The notes beneath the pieces were generated by a model. That model had not been told where the DNA came from, made no database searches, and worked only from the letters and a program-made list of their open reading frames with translations. The position numbers and the translations under genes are program-made. Positions 42,832-51,688 of a stretch of DNA of 64,000 nucleotides are shown here, piece after piece. How positions within the stretch are numbered: the first letter of the stretch is position 1; the number at the start of each line of letters is the position of its first letter. Origin of the DNA: Paenibacillus sp. FSL R5-0912 (GTDB taxonomy: Bacteria > Bacillota > Bacilli > Paenibacillales > Paenibacillaceae); contig NZ_CP009282.1 of assembly GCF_000758605.1 (NCBI RefSeq), forward strand, positions 7,626,001 to 7,690,000, written 5' to 3'.

Positions 42832-44169
42832 ATGGTCAACCAGTCTATTACCGAAGGAGTCATACGTACACGTTCGAAGCTGCGCAGAGATTTGCTGATT
42901 TCTATTTTTGACGAGTTCGACGGCAGCATCATGGCCCTATCTCCTGACCGGAGAACGGAGAAATACAGCAAAATGGCGCAAAATGCCTTTTCCTTCTACC
43001 GGGGCAGCGCCTATCTGTTTTATTTTGACACGACAAGGCAGTACTTCCCTTACCATAGCTCACCCGGGCGCCCTACATGGATTCAAGGGGACCTGCATTT
43101 CGAGAACTTCGGCGCTTTCCGCAGTGAAGACGGGGAGATTGTGTATGATGTGAATGATTTTGACGAGGGGTATGTCGGCTCTTATCTGTATGATCTGCTG
43201 CGGATGGCAGTCAGTATTGCGCTTGCCGGCAGGCAGCTCGGAATGAGTCGGACAGAACAGCTTAAGCTGAGCCGGAGTTATGCGGAGGCGTATTACCGGC
43301 AAATTCACCGCTTTTGTGATGGTAAAGACAATCCCGGTAACTTCACCCTGAATGAGAATACAGCCAAAGGCCCCGTCAAGAAGCTGCTCCGCAAGCTGGA
43401 GAAACGCCGGCAGAGTCATTTCCTGGAGAAGGTCACTGCCCAGATGCAGACCAGCCGGGTATTCCTCGAGACCTCGGAGCTGCTGATTCCCGGAGCTGCC
43501 GAGCAGAGACAGCTGGAGCTGGCCTGGAGCTTCTATACACAGACAGTGGTTACACGCAGCCTGAACGAGGAGCATTTCCGAATCAAGGACATCGCGGTCA
43601 AGCGCGGCTCGGGAACGGCTTCCATCGGACTGGACCGCTATTATATTCTCATTGAAGGCGGCTTGGAGCAGGCAGGAACTGACGACACCGTACTGGAGGT
43701 AAAAGAAGTCCGTGTTCCCGTTCCCGCCTATTTCCTGCCCTACTCCGACTCGTTCTGGCAATCCTTTGCCCATCAGGGCAAACGTGTATCCGCGACCCAG
43801 CAGGCGATGCACCACAAGGCGGATCCATACCTCGGCTTCTTAACAATGGACGGCCGGGAGTTCTATGTCAGAGAGCGTTCCCCGTACAAAAAAAGTCTGA
43901 AGCTGGAGAATATCGCAGACATGGATGAGTTGACCGTAGTTATCCAGCAGATGGGCAGCCTGACCGCCAAAATGCATGCCCGCGCCGATGCCGATGTCGA
44001 CAAGGGAATTCTCGACTATCACAGTGAGCAGGAGATCGCCAAGGCCATGGGTCCCGATTCGGATGCCTTTGCCCGTTATATCGCAGAGTGGGCTTACGGC
44101 TATGCCGGGCAGGTAGAGAAAGACTATGCCATGTTCGCGGATTGGGTGTCGGAGCAGTACGGTATATAA
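42832..44169 (+). CDS. DUF2252 family protein
   Basis: A 445-residue protein with a kinase-like fold suggested for DUF2252. Hallmarks are FYRGSAYLFYFD, IQGDLHFENFGAF, the YDVNDFDEGYVGSYLYDL motif resembling a phosphotransferase catalytic region, and VREVRSPYK-like FYVRERSPYKKSLK. Its function is unknown. ATG 42832 is preceded by AAAGGAG at eight bases; in-frame upstream ATGs lack such a site. It stands alone, divergent from PepF. Confidence 0.88.
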   Translation: MVNQSITEGVIRTRSKLRRDLLISIFDEFDGSIMALSPDRRTEKYSKMAQNAFSFYRGSAYLFYFDTTRQYFPYHSSPGRPTWIQGDLHFENFGAFRSEDGEIVYDVNDFDEGYVGSYLYDLLRMAVSIALAGRQLGMSRTEQLKLSRSYAEAYYRQIHRFCDGKDNPGNFTLNENTAKGPVKKLLRKLEKRRQSHFLEKVTAQMQTSRVFLETSELLIPGAAEQRQLELAWSFYTQTVVTRSLNEEHFRIKDIAVKRGSGTASIGLDRYYILIEGGLEQAGTDDTVLEVKEVRVPVPAYFLPYSDSFWQSFAHQGKRVSATQQAMHHKADPYLGFLTMDGREFYVRERSPYKKSLKLENIADMDELTVVIQQMGSLTAKMHARADADVDKGILDYHSEQEIAKAMGPDSDAFARYIAEWAYGYAGQVEKDYAMFADWVSEQYGI

Positions 44170-44529
44170 CGGGCGGGTCCCCCTTCTGATTAAGCGCAGT
44201 GAATTCTACTTTGGACAATCGCTTCTGAAGCGCAACAGATATACAGATATACAGATAATGCCGCTTTCGTACATCGTTGCGCTTAACTGCACTTGGTACA
44301 ACTAAAAGGTCTGATTCTCGCCCCGGCATCCGTTTAATTGTATTCTGTACACTTAAGCGGCCCTATAAAGACCGCATTAACGAATTCGGGCTGATTTAGT
44401 TGTATGAACTACAGTTATAGTCTGCAAGTGGACCTCATCGCTGTTTTTAATTGCACATTATACAGCTATCCCGGAGATTCCGTTTGAATACCCTTCCTCC
44501 AATGGAGGATAACTTTAAATAAATTAAAA
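44170..44529. other. Long intergenic region with a repeated dyad array
   Basis: No gene is seen. Between about 44283 and 44469 four degenerate copies of a roughly 24-bp dyad occur at 50-62 bp spacing (separate entry). Short direct repeats such as AGATATACAGATATACAGAT near 44240 also occur. Confidence 0.5.
44283..44469. repeat. Array of four degenerate dyads
   Basis: Copies start at about 44283, 44333, 44395 and 44446. Each resembles TTTARTTGYA-N4-5-TACANYTAA: for example TTAACTGCACTTGGTACAAC, TTTAATTGTATTCTGTACAC, TTTAGTTGTATGAACTACAG and TTTAATTGCACATTATACAG. The two halves of each are roughly complementary. The function is unknown. Confidence 0.55.
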
Positions 44530-44567
44530 AAGCTCTCTCTACCCGGCAACCGGGCGGAGAGAGCTTC
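44530..44567 (-). terminator. Terminator of the cydABCD operon
   Basis: AAGCTCTCTC / GAGAGAGCTT with an inner CCCGG/CCGGG stem, followed on the minus strand by TTTTTTAATTT, just beyond the cydC stop. Confidence 0.8.
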
Positions 44568-44582
44568 TTGATCTATCCATAT

Positions 44583-46382
44583 TTATTCATCAGCCGCCGT
44601 ATTCATGAATTGGCTCGGCCGGTCCAGCTCATACAGCTTGCGGTAACGCGGTTCCCGCTCCATCAGCTCCGCATGGGTGCCGCGCATCTCCACCAGGCCA
44701 TTCTCCATGAAAATCACCTCGTCCATCTGCTCCGCACCCACCAGATGATGGGTAACCCAGATCAGCGTCTTGCCCGCCATCGCCTCGAACATGGTGGCCA
44801 GCAGTTCGCGCTCCGTGCGCGGATCAAGGCCAACCGTTGGCTCATCGAGCACAACAACCGGCGTATTCTGCAGCAGAATACGGGCCAGTGCCATCCGCTG
44901 GCGTTCTCCGCCGGAGAAGCGCTGCCCTGCTTCGCGTACCGGAGTGTTATAGCCCTCCGGCAGCGAAGAGATCAATGGATCCAGCTTCGCAAGGGCTGCC
45001 GCCTGCTTAACCGCTGCCTCCGAAGCCCCCGGGTCCCCGAGCCGGATATTGTTCGCCACCGTAGTGTCGAACAGATGCGGGCTCTGGTTCAGCACGGCGA
45101 TGAGCTGCGGAATCTGCTCACCGTAAGCCGCAGCGTTAATTCCGTTAATCGTCGCGGAGCCGATGGTTGGCGTGATTACGCCCTGCACCATCTTGAGCAG
45201 CGTCGATTTACCGGCTCCGCTGCGGCCGATCACGGCAACCTTCCGGCCCTGCGGCAGGTCCAGCGCCATATTCTGCACTGACCAGTCGTCTCCCGCCGCA
45301 TAGCGGTAGCCCGCCGACTTCAGTTCAATATGGGCCTGCCCGCTGGCCTGAATCGCCTGCACAGCGGCAGCCGCCTTCGCTTTGGCTTCTGCACTCTTGG
45401 CTGCTTCGGCCGCGGGCGGCACAGCTCCCTCCGCTGCTTCCACCCCATTCAAGCGCTCCAGTGAATTCCGGTATTGCGGAATTTTCTCCACGGCCTCGGA
45501 TACGGGCAGGAAGGCATCCGCTACCGGGAAGACGACCAGCACGAACGCGGCAATCAGCGTTCCGGCAATCGCTCCATCGGCATACTGTCCGCCTGCCCAG
45601 TAGAGCAGGGATAGCACGCCAAGGCCGACCACGGCTTGGCCAATGAACATCCGCAGCCGCGCCCAGCGCCGCAGCGCCCCGTCCGTTCGGGCGACGCTCT
45701 GCTCGTCGGCTTCATAGGTGTCAACGAACTGGCTCTGCCGTCCGCTGATGACCCAGTCGCCCAGGCCCAGCACAGCATCGGTCAGCTTCTGATACAGCCG
45801 GTTGCGCTCCTGCTTCACCTGACGCTGACGCTTCTGGGTGAACAGCAGGGAGATCAGCGGCAATACGGCCACCAGAATCAGCATGTATAAGCCCATAAGC
45901 AGAGCAAACGCCAGATCAAACGTGCCGAGCGAAATCACGGCAACCGCATAGATCAGGAGCGCGATGATGCTCGGGAAGACCGTGCGGAGATATACATTCT
46001 GCAGATATTCGATATCATCCGCCAGCATGCCGAGAATATCCCCGGTCCGGAAGCGCGAGGACAGGAACAACGCCTGCGGCTCCAGAATGTTGTAGAGCCG
46101 GATGCGCATCTTCGAGAGAATGCGCAGAATCGTATCATGCCCCACGAGCCGCTCCACATAGTGGATGACGGCCCGGCTGGTTCCGAAGGTGCGCACGCCG
46201 ACAATCGGCACATAGATCATCAGTATATTTTCCGGCGGAATCGACGCCTTCGAGATCAGGAAGCCTGAAGTATACATCAGGGAAGACGCCGAGAAGATCG
46301 TCAGTGCGCCTAAGGCAATAATCAGCACGAACCGCCAGAAGTAGGCAGAGTAATAGGGAGCAAACCATCCTTCACGTTTCAA
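44583..46382 (-). CDS. cydC: Thiol reductant ABC exporter, CydC subunit
   Basis: A 599-residue half-transporter with six N-terminal membrane segments and a C-terminal ATPase: Walker A GRSGAGKST, signature FSGGE, Walker B VVVLDEPT. With CydD it exports cysteine or glutathione to the outside, which is needed to assemble cytochrome bd. The start is TTG 46382, seven bases after GGAGGG, overlapping the cydD stop. An Ala-rich linker with AEAAKSAEAKAKAAAA (about 325-345) between the domains is longer than usual. It is the last gene of the cyd operon. Confidence 0.9.
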   Translation of the reverse strand: MKREGWFAPYYSAYFWRFVLIIALGALTIFSASSLMYTSGFLISKASIPPENILMIYVPIVGVRTFGTSRAVIHYVERLVGHDTILRILSKMRIRLYNILEPQALFLSSRFRTGDILGMLADDIEYLQNVYLRTVFPSIIALLIYAVAVISLGTFDLAFALLMGLYMLILVAVLPLISLLFTQKRQRQVKQERNRLYQKLTDAVLGLGDWVISGRQSQFVDTYEADEQSVARTDGALRRWARLRMFIGQAVVGLGVLSLLYWAGGQYADGAIAGTLIAAFVLVVFPVADAFLPVSEAVEKIPQYRNSLERLNGVEAAEGAVPPAAEAAKSAEAKAKAAAAVQAIQASGQAHIELKSAGYRYAAGDDWSVQNMALDLPQGRKVAVIGRSGAGKSTLLKMVQGVITPTIGSATINGINAAAYGEQIPQLIAVLNQSPHLFDTTVANNIRLGDPGASEAAVKQAAALAKLDPLISSLPEGYNTPVREAGQRFSGGERQRMALARILLQNTPVVVLDEPTVGLDPRTERELLATMFEAMAGKTLIWVTHHLVGAEQMDEVIFMENGLVEMRGTHAELMEREPRYRKLYELDRPSQFMNTAADE

Positions 46383-48142
46383 TGGATTCCCTCCAATTGA
46401 CTTCGAATAAGCTCATAGTAAGCACCCTTACGGGCTGTCAGCTCGCTGTGTGTGCCGGTTTCGGCTACCCGTCCCTGCTGCATGACGACAATCAGATCCA
46501 TGTCAATCATCCAGTGCAGGCGGTGCGTAGCCAGGAATACCAGCTTGCCTTCGAACAGCGGCAGCATCGTTTCCTTCAGCTCATATTCTGTCTCAATGTC
46601 CAAGTGAGCCGTCGGCTCATCCAGCAGCATAACCGGGCGGCTGCTCAAGAGAGCACGGGCCAGTGCCACACGCTGCTCTTGTCCGCCGCTGAGCGAACGT
46701 CCGCCGCCGCCGATCATTTCATCCAACCCGCCAGGCAGCAAGGATATCAGCTTCGATAGTCCGGCGGACTCCAGTGCTGCCTCAACAGCCTCCTGCGTAG
46801 CTTCCGGATAATAGAACCGCACATTGTCAGCCAGTGTGCCGCTGAAGATGTAAGGACGCTGCGGAATATAAGCGGTCTGCTTGCGCCACTCCTCATCCGT
46901 AAGCGCACTGACCCCATTCCCGTTAATCGTGATATTGCCGGAGGTCGGATGAAGGAAGCCGCCCAGGATATCCACGAGTGTAGACTTGCCTGCCCCGCTC
47001 TCCCCGATAATTCCGATCTTCGCATATCCTTTGAATTCAAGCTTCACCTCTTCGAGCGAGGATGCACCTTCTTCTTCATACTTGACGCTAACTCCGTTAA
47101 GCCGTAAAGAGCTGTTATTGTTCCACGTGAAAAACGCTCCCGGAGCCTTGCCGTCCTGTATAGCCTCCTGTTCCCCCGGCTCCAGCAGCTTCGCCTGCAC
47201 GGTCTCGCGGTCAATAATGCTCTTCATCGCTTCTCCGGCTTCCTTGCCGTCTAGTGTGGCATGGAAGTCCGCACCCACCAGCCGCACCGGCAGGAAATAT
47301 TCCGGGGCCAGAATCAGGATCGTTAATCCTGTAACCAGTGTCATCTGCTCATTGACCAGACGCAGCCCGAGGCTTACCGCTACCGATGCCACCGACAGCA
47401 TCGTGAAGAAGTCCATGGCGAATGAAGACAGGAACGCCACGCGCAGCGTACGCATCGTGGCCGAGCGGTAGCGGTCGCTGACCGCTGCAATACTCTCGCT
47501 ATGGCTGCGGCTGCGTCCAAGGAATTTCAGCGTTTCCAGCCCGCGCAGCGAATCCACGAAATGATTGGACAACGTGCGGTAGGACTTCAGCTGACGGTCC
47601 ATCTGCTTGCGGGCCGTCATACCGATCAGAATCATGAAGACAATGATGATCGGCATCGTTAAGGTAAGAATAACACCGCTGGACGTATCCTGGGTGTACA
47701 CATAGACAAGCAGGAGAGCCGGTGTTACCGCCATGCCGACCATCCGCGGAATAATCAGTTCCAGGTAGGTGCGGAACTTGGTTACTCCTTCAAGCACAAG
47801 TGTGACCACATTCCCGGTTCCCCGGTCACCTGCCAGCCTCGGTCCCAGCTGGAACAGCTTGTCCATCATTTGTCTCCGCATGCTGCTGCCGGTAGCTTCC
47901 GCGAAGCGGTAAGATGTACGGCTCATCAGCATGGCACAGGCATGGCGCACGAGAAACGCAAGAAGGAACAAGAGCGATTTAGCCCCTTGTTCCTTCAGCG
48001 GTTCTCCCGCAAACAGCGCAGAGACAACTTCGGCCAGCGATTTCGCCAGCAGAAGAATGGACAGGCTTTGCACCAGGGTAAGGAAGCCGACAATCAGAAA
48101 TACAGGCTTTACTCCTTTGTACCCAAGCAAATTTTTATCCAT
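46379..48142 (-). CDS. cydD: Thiol reductant ABC exporter, CydD subunit
   Basis: A 587-residue half-transporter homologous to CydD (named cydC in B. subtilis order). The membrane domain includes SLGLRLVNEQMTLVTGLTIL and PEYFLPVRLVGADFHATLDGKEAG, diagnostic of CydD. The ATPase has Walker A GESGAGKST, signature LSGGQ and Walker B VMLLDEPT. It forms a heterodimer with CydC. The start overlaps the cydB stop by one base (TAATG). Confidence 0.9.
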   Translation of the reverse strand: MDKNLLGYKGVKPVFLIVGFLTLVQSLSILLLAKSLAEVVSALFAGEPLKEQGAKSLLFLLAFLVRHACAMLMSRTSYRFAEATGSSMRRQMMDKLFQLGPRLAGDRGTGNVVTLVLEGVTKFRTYLELIIPRMVGMAVTPALLLVYVYTQDTSSGVILTLTMPIIIVFMILIGMTARKQMDRQLKSYRTLSNHFVDSLRGLETLKFLGRSRSHSESIAAVSDRYRSATMRTLRVAFLSSFAMDFFTMLSVASVAVSLGLRLVNEQMTLVTGLTILILAPEYFLPVRLVGADFHATLDGKEAGEAMKSIIDRETVQAKLLEPGEQEAIQDGKAPGAFFTWNNNSSLRLNGVSVKYEEEGASSLEEVKLEFKGYAKIGIIGESGAGKSTLVDILGGFLHPTSGNITINGNGVSALTDEEWRKQTAYIPQRPYIFSGTLADNVRFYYPEATQEAVEAALESAGLSKLISLLPGGLDEMIGGGGRSLSGGQEQRVALARALLSSRPVMLLDEPTAHLDIETEYELKETMLPLFEGKLVFLATHRLHWMIDMDLIVVMQQGRVAETGTHSELTARKGAYYELIRSQLEGIH

Positions 48143-49155
48143 TAGTATTCAAGATGCTCCTTCTCGTGAACCCGTTTGTGGAAGATGAAATAACTCCAGA
48201 TCTGATAACCAAGCACGAATGGCAGCAAGGTCAGCGCCACGATCGTCATTACCTTCAGTGAATAGTGGCCTGAGGCCGCATTCGTAATCGTCAGGTTGAA
48301 CGCCTGATCCAGCGAGCTGATCATGACCCGCGGGAACAGTCCGATGAAGATCGAAGCTACCGACAGCGCCATTACCGCCCCGGTCATTCCGAAGGCATAA
48401 CCATCCTTCTTCTTGGTCATGAAATATCCGGAGAGCAGATAAGCGACTACGCCTAGAGCAACTACAATCCATAGCAGGGTTCCGCGTTTATCGAAGATAT
48501 CTGTCATATTGTACGTCATTATAACGAAGGCCACCAGCAGCGCTGCCAGAGGAATCAGCAGTTTCTGGGCCAGCTTGCGTGCCCGTTCCTGCAAATCTCC
48601 AAGGGTGCGGAGCGTAGTGAACATCAGTCCATGGACCAGACACAGCAGGACTACTGTAATTCCCGCTACAACTGTATAGGCGTTTACGATATCGAAGAAA
48701 CCAGCATACATCTGCATATCCCCGTCAATCGGCAAGCCTTTGATGAAGCTGGCAAACACCACAGCCAGCAGGAACGGCGGCAGGAAGCTGCCGAAGAAGA
48801 TGCAGACATCCCAGGTTTTCTGCCACGTCTTCGAATCGCGTTTACCTCTGAATTCAAAGGCAACACCGCGGGCAATCAGGGCCAGCAAGGCGAACACGAA
48901 CGGGATATAGAATCCGCTGAACAGCGTCGCATACCAATGCGGGAAAGCGGCGAACATCGCGCCCGCCCCCGTAATCAGCCATACTTCATTCGCATCCCAG
49001 AACGGCCCGATGGAATTAATCAGTACCCGGCGCTCTGTATCATTCTTGGCCAGAATCTGCGTCTCCATTCCTACACCGAAGTCAAAGCCTTCAAGGAAGA
49101 AGAACCCGACAAACAGCACCGCAATCAACAGAAACCATAATTCATTAAGTGACAT
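48142..49155 (-). CDS. cydB: Cytochrome bd ubiquinol oxidase subunit II
   Basis: A 337-residue membrane subunit with about eight segments: ELWFLLIAVLFVGFFFLEGFDFGVG is the conserved start, followed by GPFWDANEVWLITGAGAMFAAFPHWYAT. It pairs with CydA to reduce oxygen to water, with quinol as donor and high oxygen affinity. The start lies three bases after the cydA stop and the stop overlaps cydD. Confidence 0.94.
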   Translation of the reverse strand: MSLNELWFLLIAVLFVGFFFLEGFDFGVGMETQILAKNDTERRVLINSIGPFWDANEVWLITGAGAMFAAFPHWYATLFSGFYIPFVFALLALIARGVAFEFRGKRDSKTWQKTWDVCIFFGSFLPPFLLAVVFASFIKGLPIDGDMQMYAGFFDIVNAYTVVAGITVVLLCLVHGLMFTTLRTLGDLQERARKLAQKLLIPLAALLVAFVIMTYNMTDIFDKRGTLLWIVVALGVVAYLLSGYFMTKKKDGYAFGMTGAVMALSVASIFIGLFPRVMISSLDQAFNLTITNAASGHYSLKVMTIVALTLLPFVLGYQIWSYFIFHKRVHEKEHLEY

Positions 49156-49158
49156 GGG

Positions 49159-50547
49159 TTAGTCCTCCTTGTTATACGGATCGTGGGATTCGCCGTGTTC
49201 GTTATCCATAGCATAAGGACCTTTTTTGATAACCTTGATGAACAGGCCGATCATTACCGCACCCAGTATGGCATAGATTGCGGTAAACGAAATCACCGAG
49301 AACAGCACCTGTCCGCTTGTAATATTAGGTGATACACTGTCTTCCGTAGTCATAAGTCCGAATACTGTCCATGGCTGACGCCCGATCTCCGTCATAATCC
49401 AGCCTGAGGTGTTGGCAATCGGCGGAAGCAGCAGCCCCCAGAACATGAACCGCATGAACCAGGTATTCGGTTTGTCCATCTTCTTACGCCACATGAGGTA
49501 GATGGCATACACACCAAGCGCAATCATTAGCGAGCCTGCCGCAACCATGATGCGGAAGCTCCAGAACGTTGTTTTGACAGGAGGGATATAATCCCCTGGA
49601 CCGTATTTCTGTTCATATTCCGCCTGCAGCTCATTCATACCCTTAACTTCACCGGAGAATTTACTGTAAGACAAGAAGCTTAGCAGATACGGAACCTGAA
49701 TTTCATTGCTGTTGGTTTTATTATCTGTATCGATATTGGCAAAAATCGTCCAAGGTGCCGGGTCTCCGCTCTCACCCCATAATGCTTCGGACGCGGCCAT
49801 CTTCATCGGCTGGGTCTCCACCAGATACTGCGCCTGGGCATGTCCGGCAACCGCTACGCCAAATGAAGAGATAATACCGACAATGGCTGCGATTTCGAAC
49901 GATTTCCGGAAAAAGGGAACGTCCTGCTTCTTAAGTAATTTATAAGCACTAATCCCTGTTACCAGGAATGCGCCTGTAGCGTATGCGGCGAGTACTGTAT
50001 GCGGGAACTCCACCAGCAGCTGACCGTTTGTAATTAATGCGAAGATATCATTCATTTCAGCCCGTCCATTATTGATCTGGAATCCTACCGGATGCTGCAT
50101 GAACGAATTGGCGGCCAGAATCCAGAATGCCGAGAGCATCGTTCCGAAGGCTACCAGCCAGATCGATAATAGATGAATACGCTTGGATACCTTATCCCAG
50201 CCGAAGATCCAGATTCCGATGAACGTGGACTCCAGGAAGAATGCCAACAAGGCTTCAATCGCTAGCGGGGCTCCAAAAACATCACCGACGAAGCGCGAAT
50301 AGTCAGACCAGTTCATTCCGAACTGGAACTCCTGCAATATCCCTGTCACTACGCCTACTGCGAAGTTAATGAGGAACAGCTTCCCCCAGAACTGCGCCAT
50401 TCTTTTGTACTCTTCATTGCCTTTTCTAACGTACATGGTCTCCATAATAGCAATTAAGAGCGCTAGTCCGATCGATACCGGCACAAAGAAATAATGAAAA
50501 ATCGTCGTCGACGCAAATTGTATACGCGACAGTATTACTGTATCCAT
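49159..50547 (-). CDS. cydA: Cytochrome bd ubiquinol oxidase subunit I
   Basis: A 462-residue haem-bearing subunit. MDTVILSRIQFASTTIFHYFFVPVSIG includes the histidine ligand region of haem b595/d near the N-terminus; SFMQHPVGFQ carries another ligand and GRQPWTVFG the quinol/Q-loop region. The short Q-loop is of the Firmicutes type. ATG 50547 follows AAGGGGAGAAAT. Two TTGTGA/TCACAA-type operators upstream indicate control by NADH/NAD or oxygen level. First gene of cydABCD. Confidence 0.94.
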   Translation of the reverse strand: MDTVILSRIQFASTTIFHYFFVPVSIGLALLIAIMETMYVRKGNEEYKRMAQFWGKLFLINFAVGVVTGILQEFQFGMNWSDYSRFVGDVFGAPLAIEALLAFFLESTFIGIWIFGWDKVSKRIHLLSIWLVAFGTMLSAFWILAANSFMQHPVGFQINNGRAEMNDIFALITNGQLLVEFPHTVLAAYATGAFLVTGISAYKLLKKQDVPFFRKSFEIAAIVGIISSFGVAVAGHAQAQYLVETQPMKMAASEALWGESGDPAPWTIFANIDTDNKTNSNEIQVPYLLSFLSYSKFSGEVKGMNELQAEYEQKYGPGDYIPPVKTTFWSFRIMVAAGSLMIALGVYAIYLMWRKKMDKPNTWFMRFMFWGLLLPPIANTSGWIMTEIGRQPWTVFGLMTTEDSVSPNITSGQVLFSVISFTAIYAILGAVMIGLFIKVIKKGPYAMDNEHGESHDPYNKED

Positions 50548-50609
50548 ATTTCTCCCCTTCCTTCTCCCCATTCGATATGTCTATTCTGTCAAATTTCCAG
50601 GGCCTAAAG

Positions 50610-50630
50610 TGTGATAATTATCACATTATA
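50610..50630 (-). promoter_or_regulatory. Rex/FNR-type operator overlapping the cyd -10 element
   Basis: TGTGATAATTATCACA (50610-50625) is a perfect palindrome matching TGTGA-N6-TCACA. A minus-strand TATAAT (50625-50630) abuts it, so binding would affect promoter function directly. Confidence 0.7.
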
Positions 50631-50660
50631 CACCCTGTTTGAGCATGAAATTCAATAAAT

Positions 50661-50678
50661 TTGTGACAAATATCACAA
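50661..50678. promoter_or_regulatory. Rex box upstream of cydA
   Basis: TTGTGACAAATATCACAA fits the Rex consensus TTGTGA-N6-TCACAA exactly. It lies 51 bp from the first operator. In Bacillus, Rex represses cydABCD when the NADH/NAD ratio is low. Confidence 0.75.
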
Positions 50679-50770
50679 TATTACGGTTAGAAAGCAAAAA
50701 AAATAAGACGGTTTCACCGTCTTGGATTTGTCTATCATTTATAGTTGTCTTGGTTCATAAAGGCATTGGT

Positions 50771-51001
50771 TTAGGTAATGGAAATACCCTTCTTAAGCGA
50801 TTTGAGATCGCCATTCGAATTAAGCAATTGCGGCAGCATCTTCATGCTACGAACCATCGGGGAATGACAGAGACGGCAAGAAGGCGCATGCTCAAATGCG
50901 AAATTATCCCTCATCCATCCGTTACATCCATCGTTGGTACAGGCCCATATTGCGGTATTTTCTTCCGGTACTTCCTCCAAAGGCTTCTTCCGGTAGTTCA
51001 T
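50771..51001 (-). CDS. YdjO-like cold-inducible family protein
   Basis: A 76-residue protein with two cysteine pairs, CTNDGC (about 21-26) and CRLC (about 42-45), forming a probable zinc ribbon around GWMRDNF. It resembles the small cold-inducible YdjO family of Bacillales. GGGAGG precedes the ATG. It follows a cold-shock gene on the same strand, beyond a terminator, which supports a cold-related role. Function unknown. Confidence 0.8.
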   Translation of the reverse strand: MNYRKKPLEEVPEENTAIWACTNDGCNGWMRDNFAFEHAPSCRLCHSPMVRSMKMLPQLLNSNGDLKSLKKGISIT

Positions 51002-51043
51002 TGCCGTTCCTCCCTTCCTTTATGTTACAAGCTCAGTAACGAT

Positions 51044-51082
51044 AAAAAAAGACCGTCCCAACTTTCACAAGCGGGGACGGTA
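51044..51082 (-). terminator. Terminator of the cold-shock gene
   Basis: ACCGTCCC / GGGACGGT stem followed on the minus strand by seven T residues, 12 bp after the csp stop. Confidence 0.8.
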
Positions 51083-51093
51083 CCTTCTATTAA

Positions 51094-51294
51094 TTACAGT
51101 TTTACAACGTTTTCGGCTTGTGGTCCGCGGTTGCCTTGAACAACGTTGAATTCAACGCGTTGGCCTTCGTCCAAAGTTTTGAAGCCGTCGCCAGTGATTG
51201 CGCTGAAGTGAACGAATACGTCGCTTCCGCCTTCAACTTCGATGAAACCGAATCCTTTTTCTGCGTTGAACCATTTAACTGTACCTGTTTGCAT
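51094..51294 (-). CDS. Cold-shock protein (CspB/CspC-like)
   Basis: A 66-residue single cold-shock domain: MQTGTVKWFNAEKGFGFIEV contains RNP1 (KGFGFIEV), and DVFVHFSAI is RNP2. It binds single-stranded RNA and DNA and melts mRNA structure. ATG 51294 follows GGAGG at eight bases. A long untranslated leader upstream is typical of csp genes and may act as a temperature sensor. Confidence 0.95.
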   Translation of the reverse strand: MQTGTVKWFNAEKGFGFIEVEGGSDVFVHFSAITGDGFKTLDEGQRVEFNVVQGNRGPQAENVVKL

Positions 51295-51688
51295 GTGTGT
51301 TACCTCCACAAATTTAAATTAATATGTTCTTTTTATCTTCAGACAAAGAAAAAATTCACACATTGAGAAAGGTTGTGATTCATTTGACAGCCCTTTTCAA
51401 TGCGAGAATTAGGTATCAATTGTATGAATAATTTCATGTTACCACACCTGATTAACAAAGGCAAGCTGTCCTATCCGAATTTCTCCGTTTTTTCCCTTAT
51501 AAGGACTTCTTCCCAATGTAAGGGTTACCAGTTGGTCTAAATAGTAATATTTATAGCCGATATTCATGTTTACCCCATTATTTTGGTCTTGAAACGGGCT
51601 CCGTCCTCTTAAATTTTGCATAAGAGGACGGCCTGAACCGTTTCCGTTATCCTGACTGCCTTAATATTATATACGGCAGCTTCCGGTT
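51295..51688. other. csp leader and htrA downstream region
   Basis: This contains the presumed csp promoter and leader (51295 to about 51440) and a perfect 11-bp hairpin at 51601-51631 (CCGTCCTCTTA / TAAGAGGACGG), without a T-tract, that may close the htrA transcript. A minus-strand frame of 60 codons (51439-51621) starts inside the hairpin loop and has no ribosome-binding site, so it is not accepted as a gene. Confidence 0.45.

Noticed and set aside
51439..51621. 60-codon minus-strand frame next to the csp gene
   Set aside because: Its ATG lies in the loop of a perfect 11-bp hairpin, there is no ribosome-binding site, and the sequence resembles no known family.
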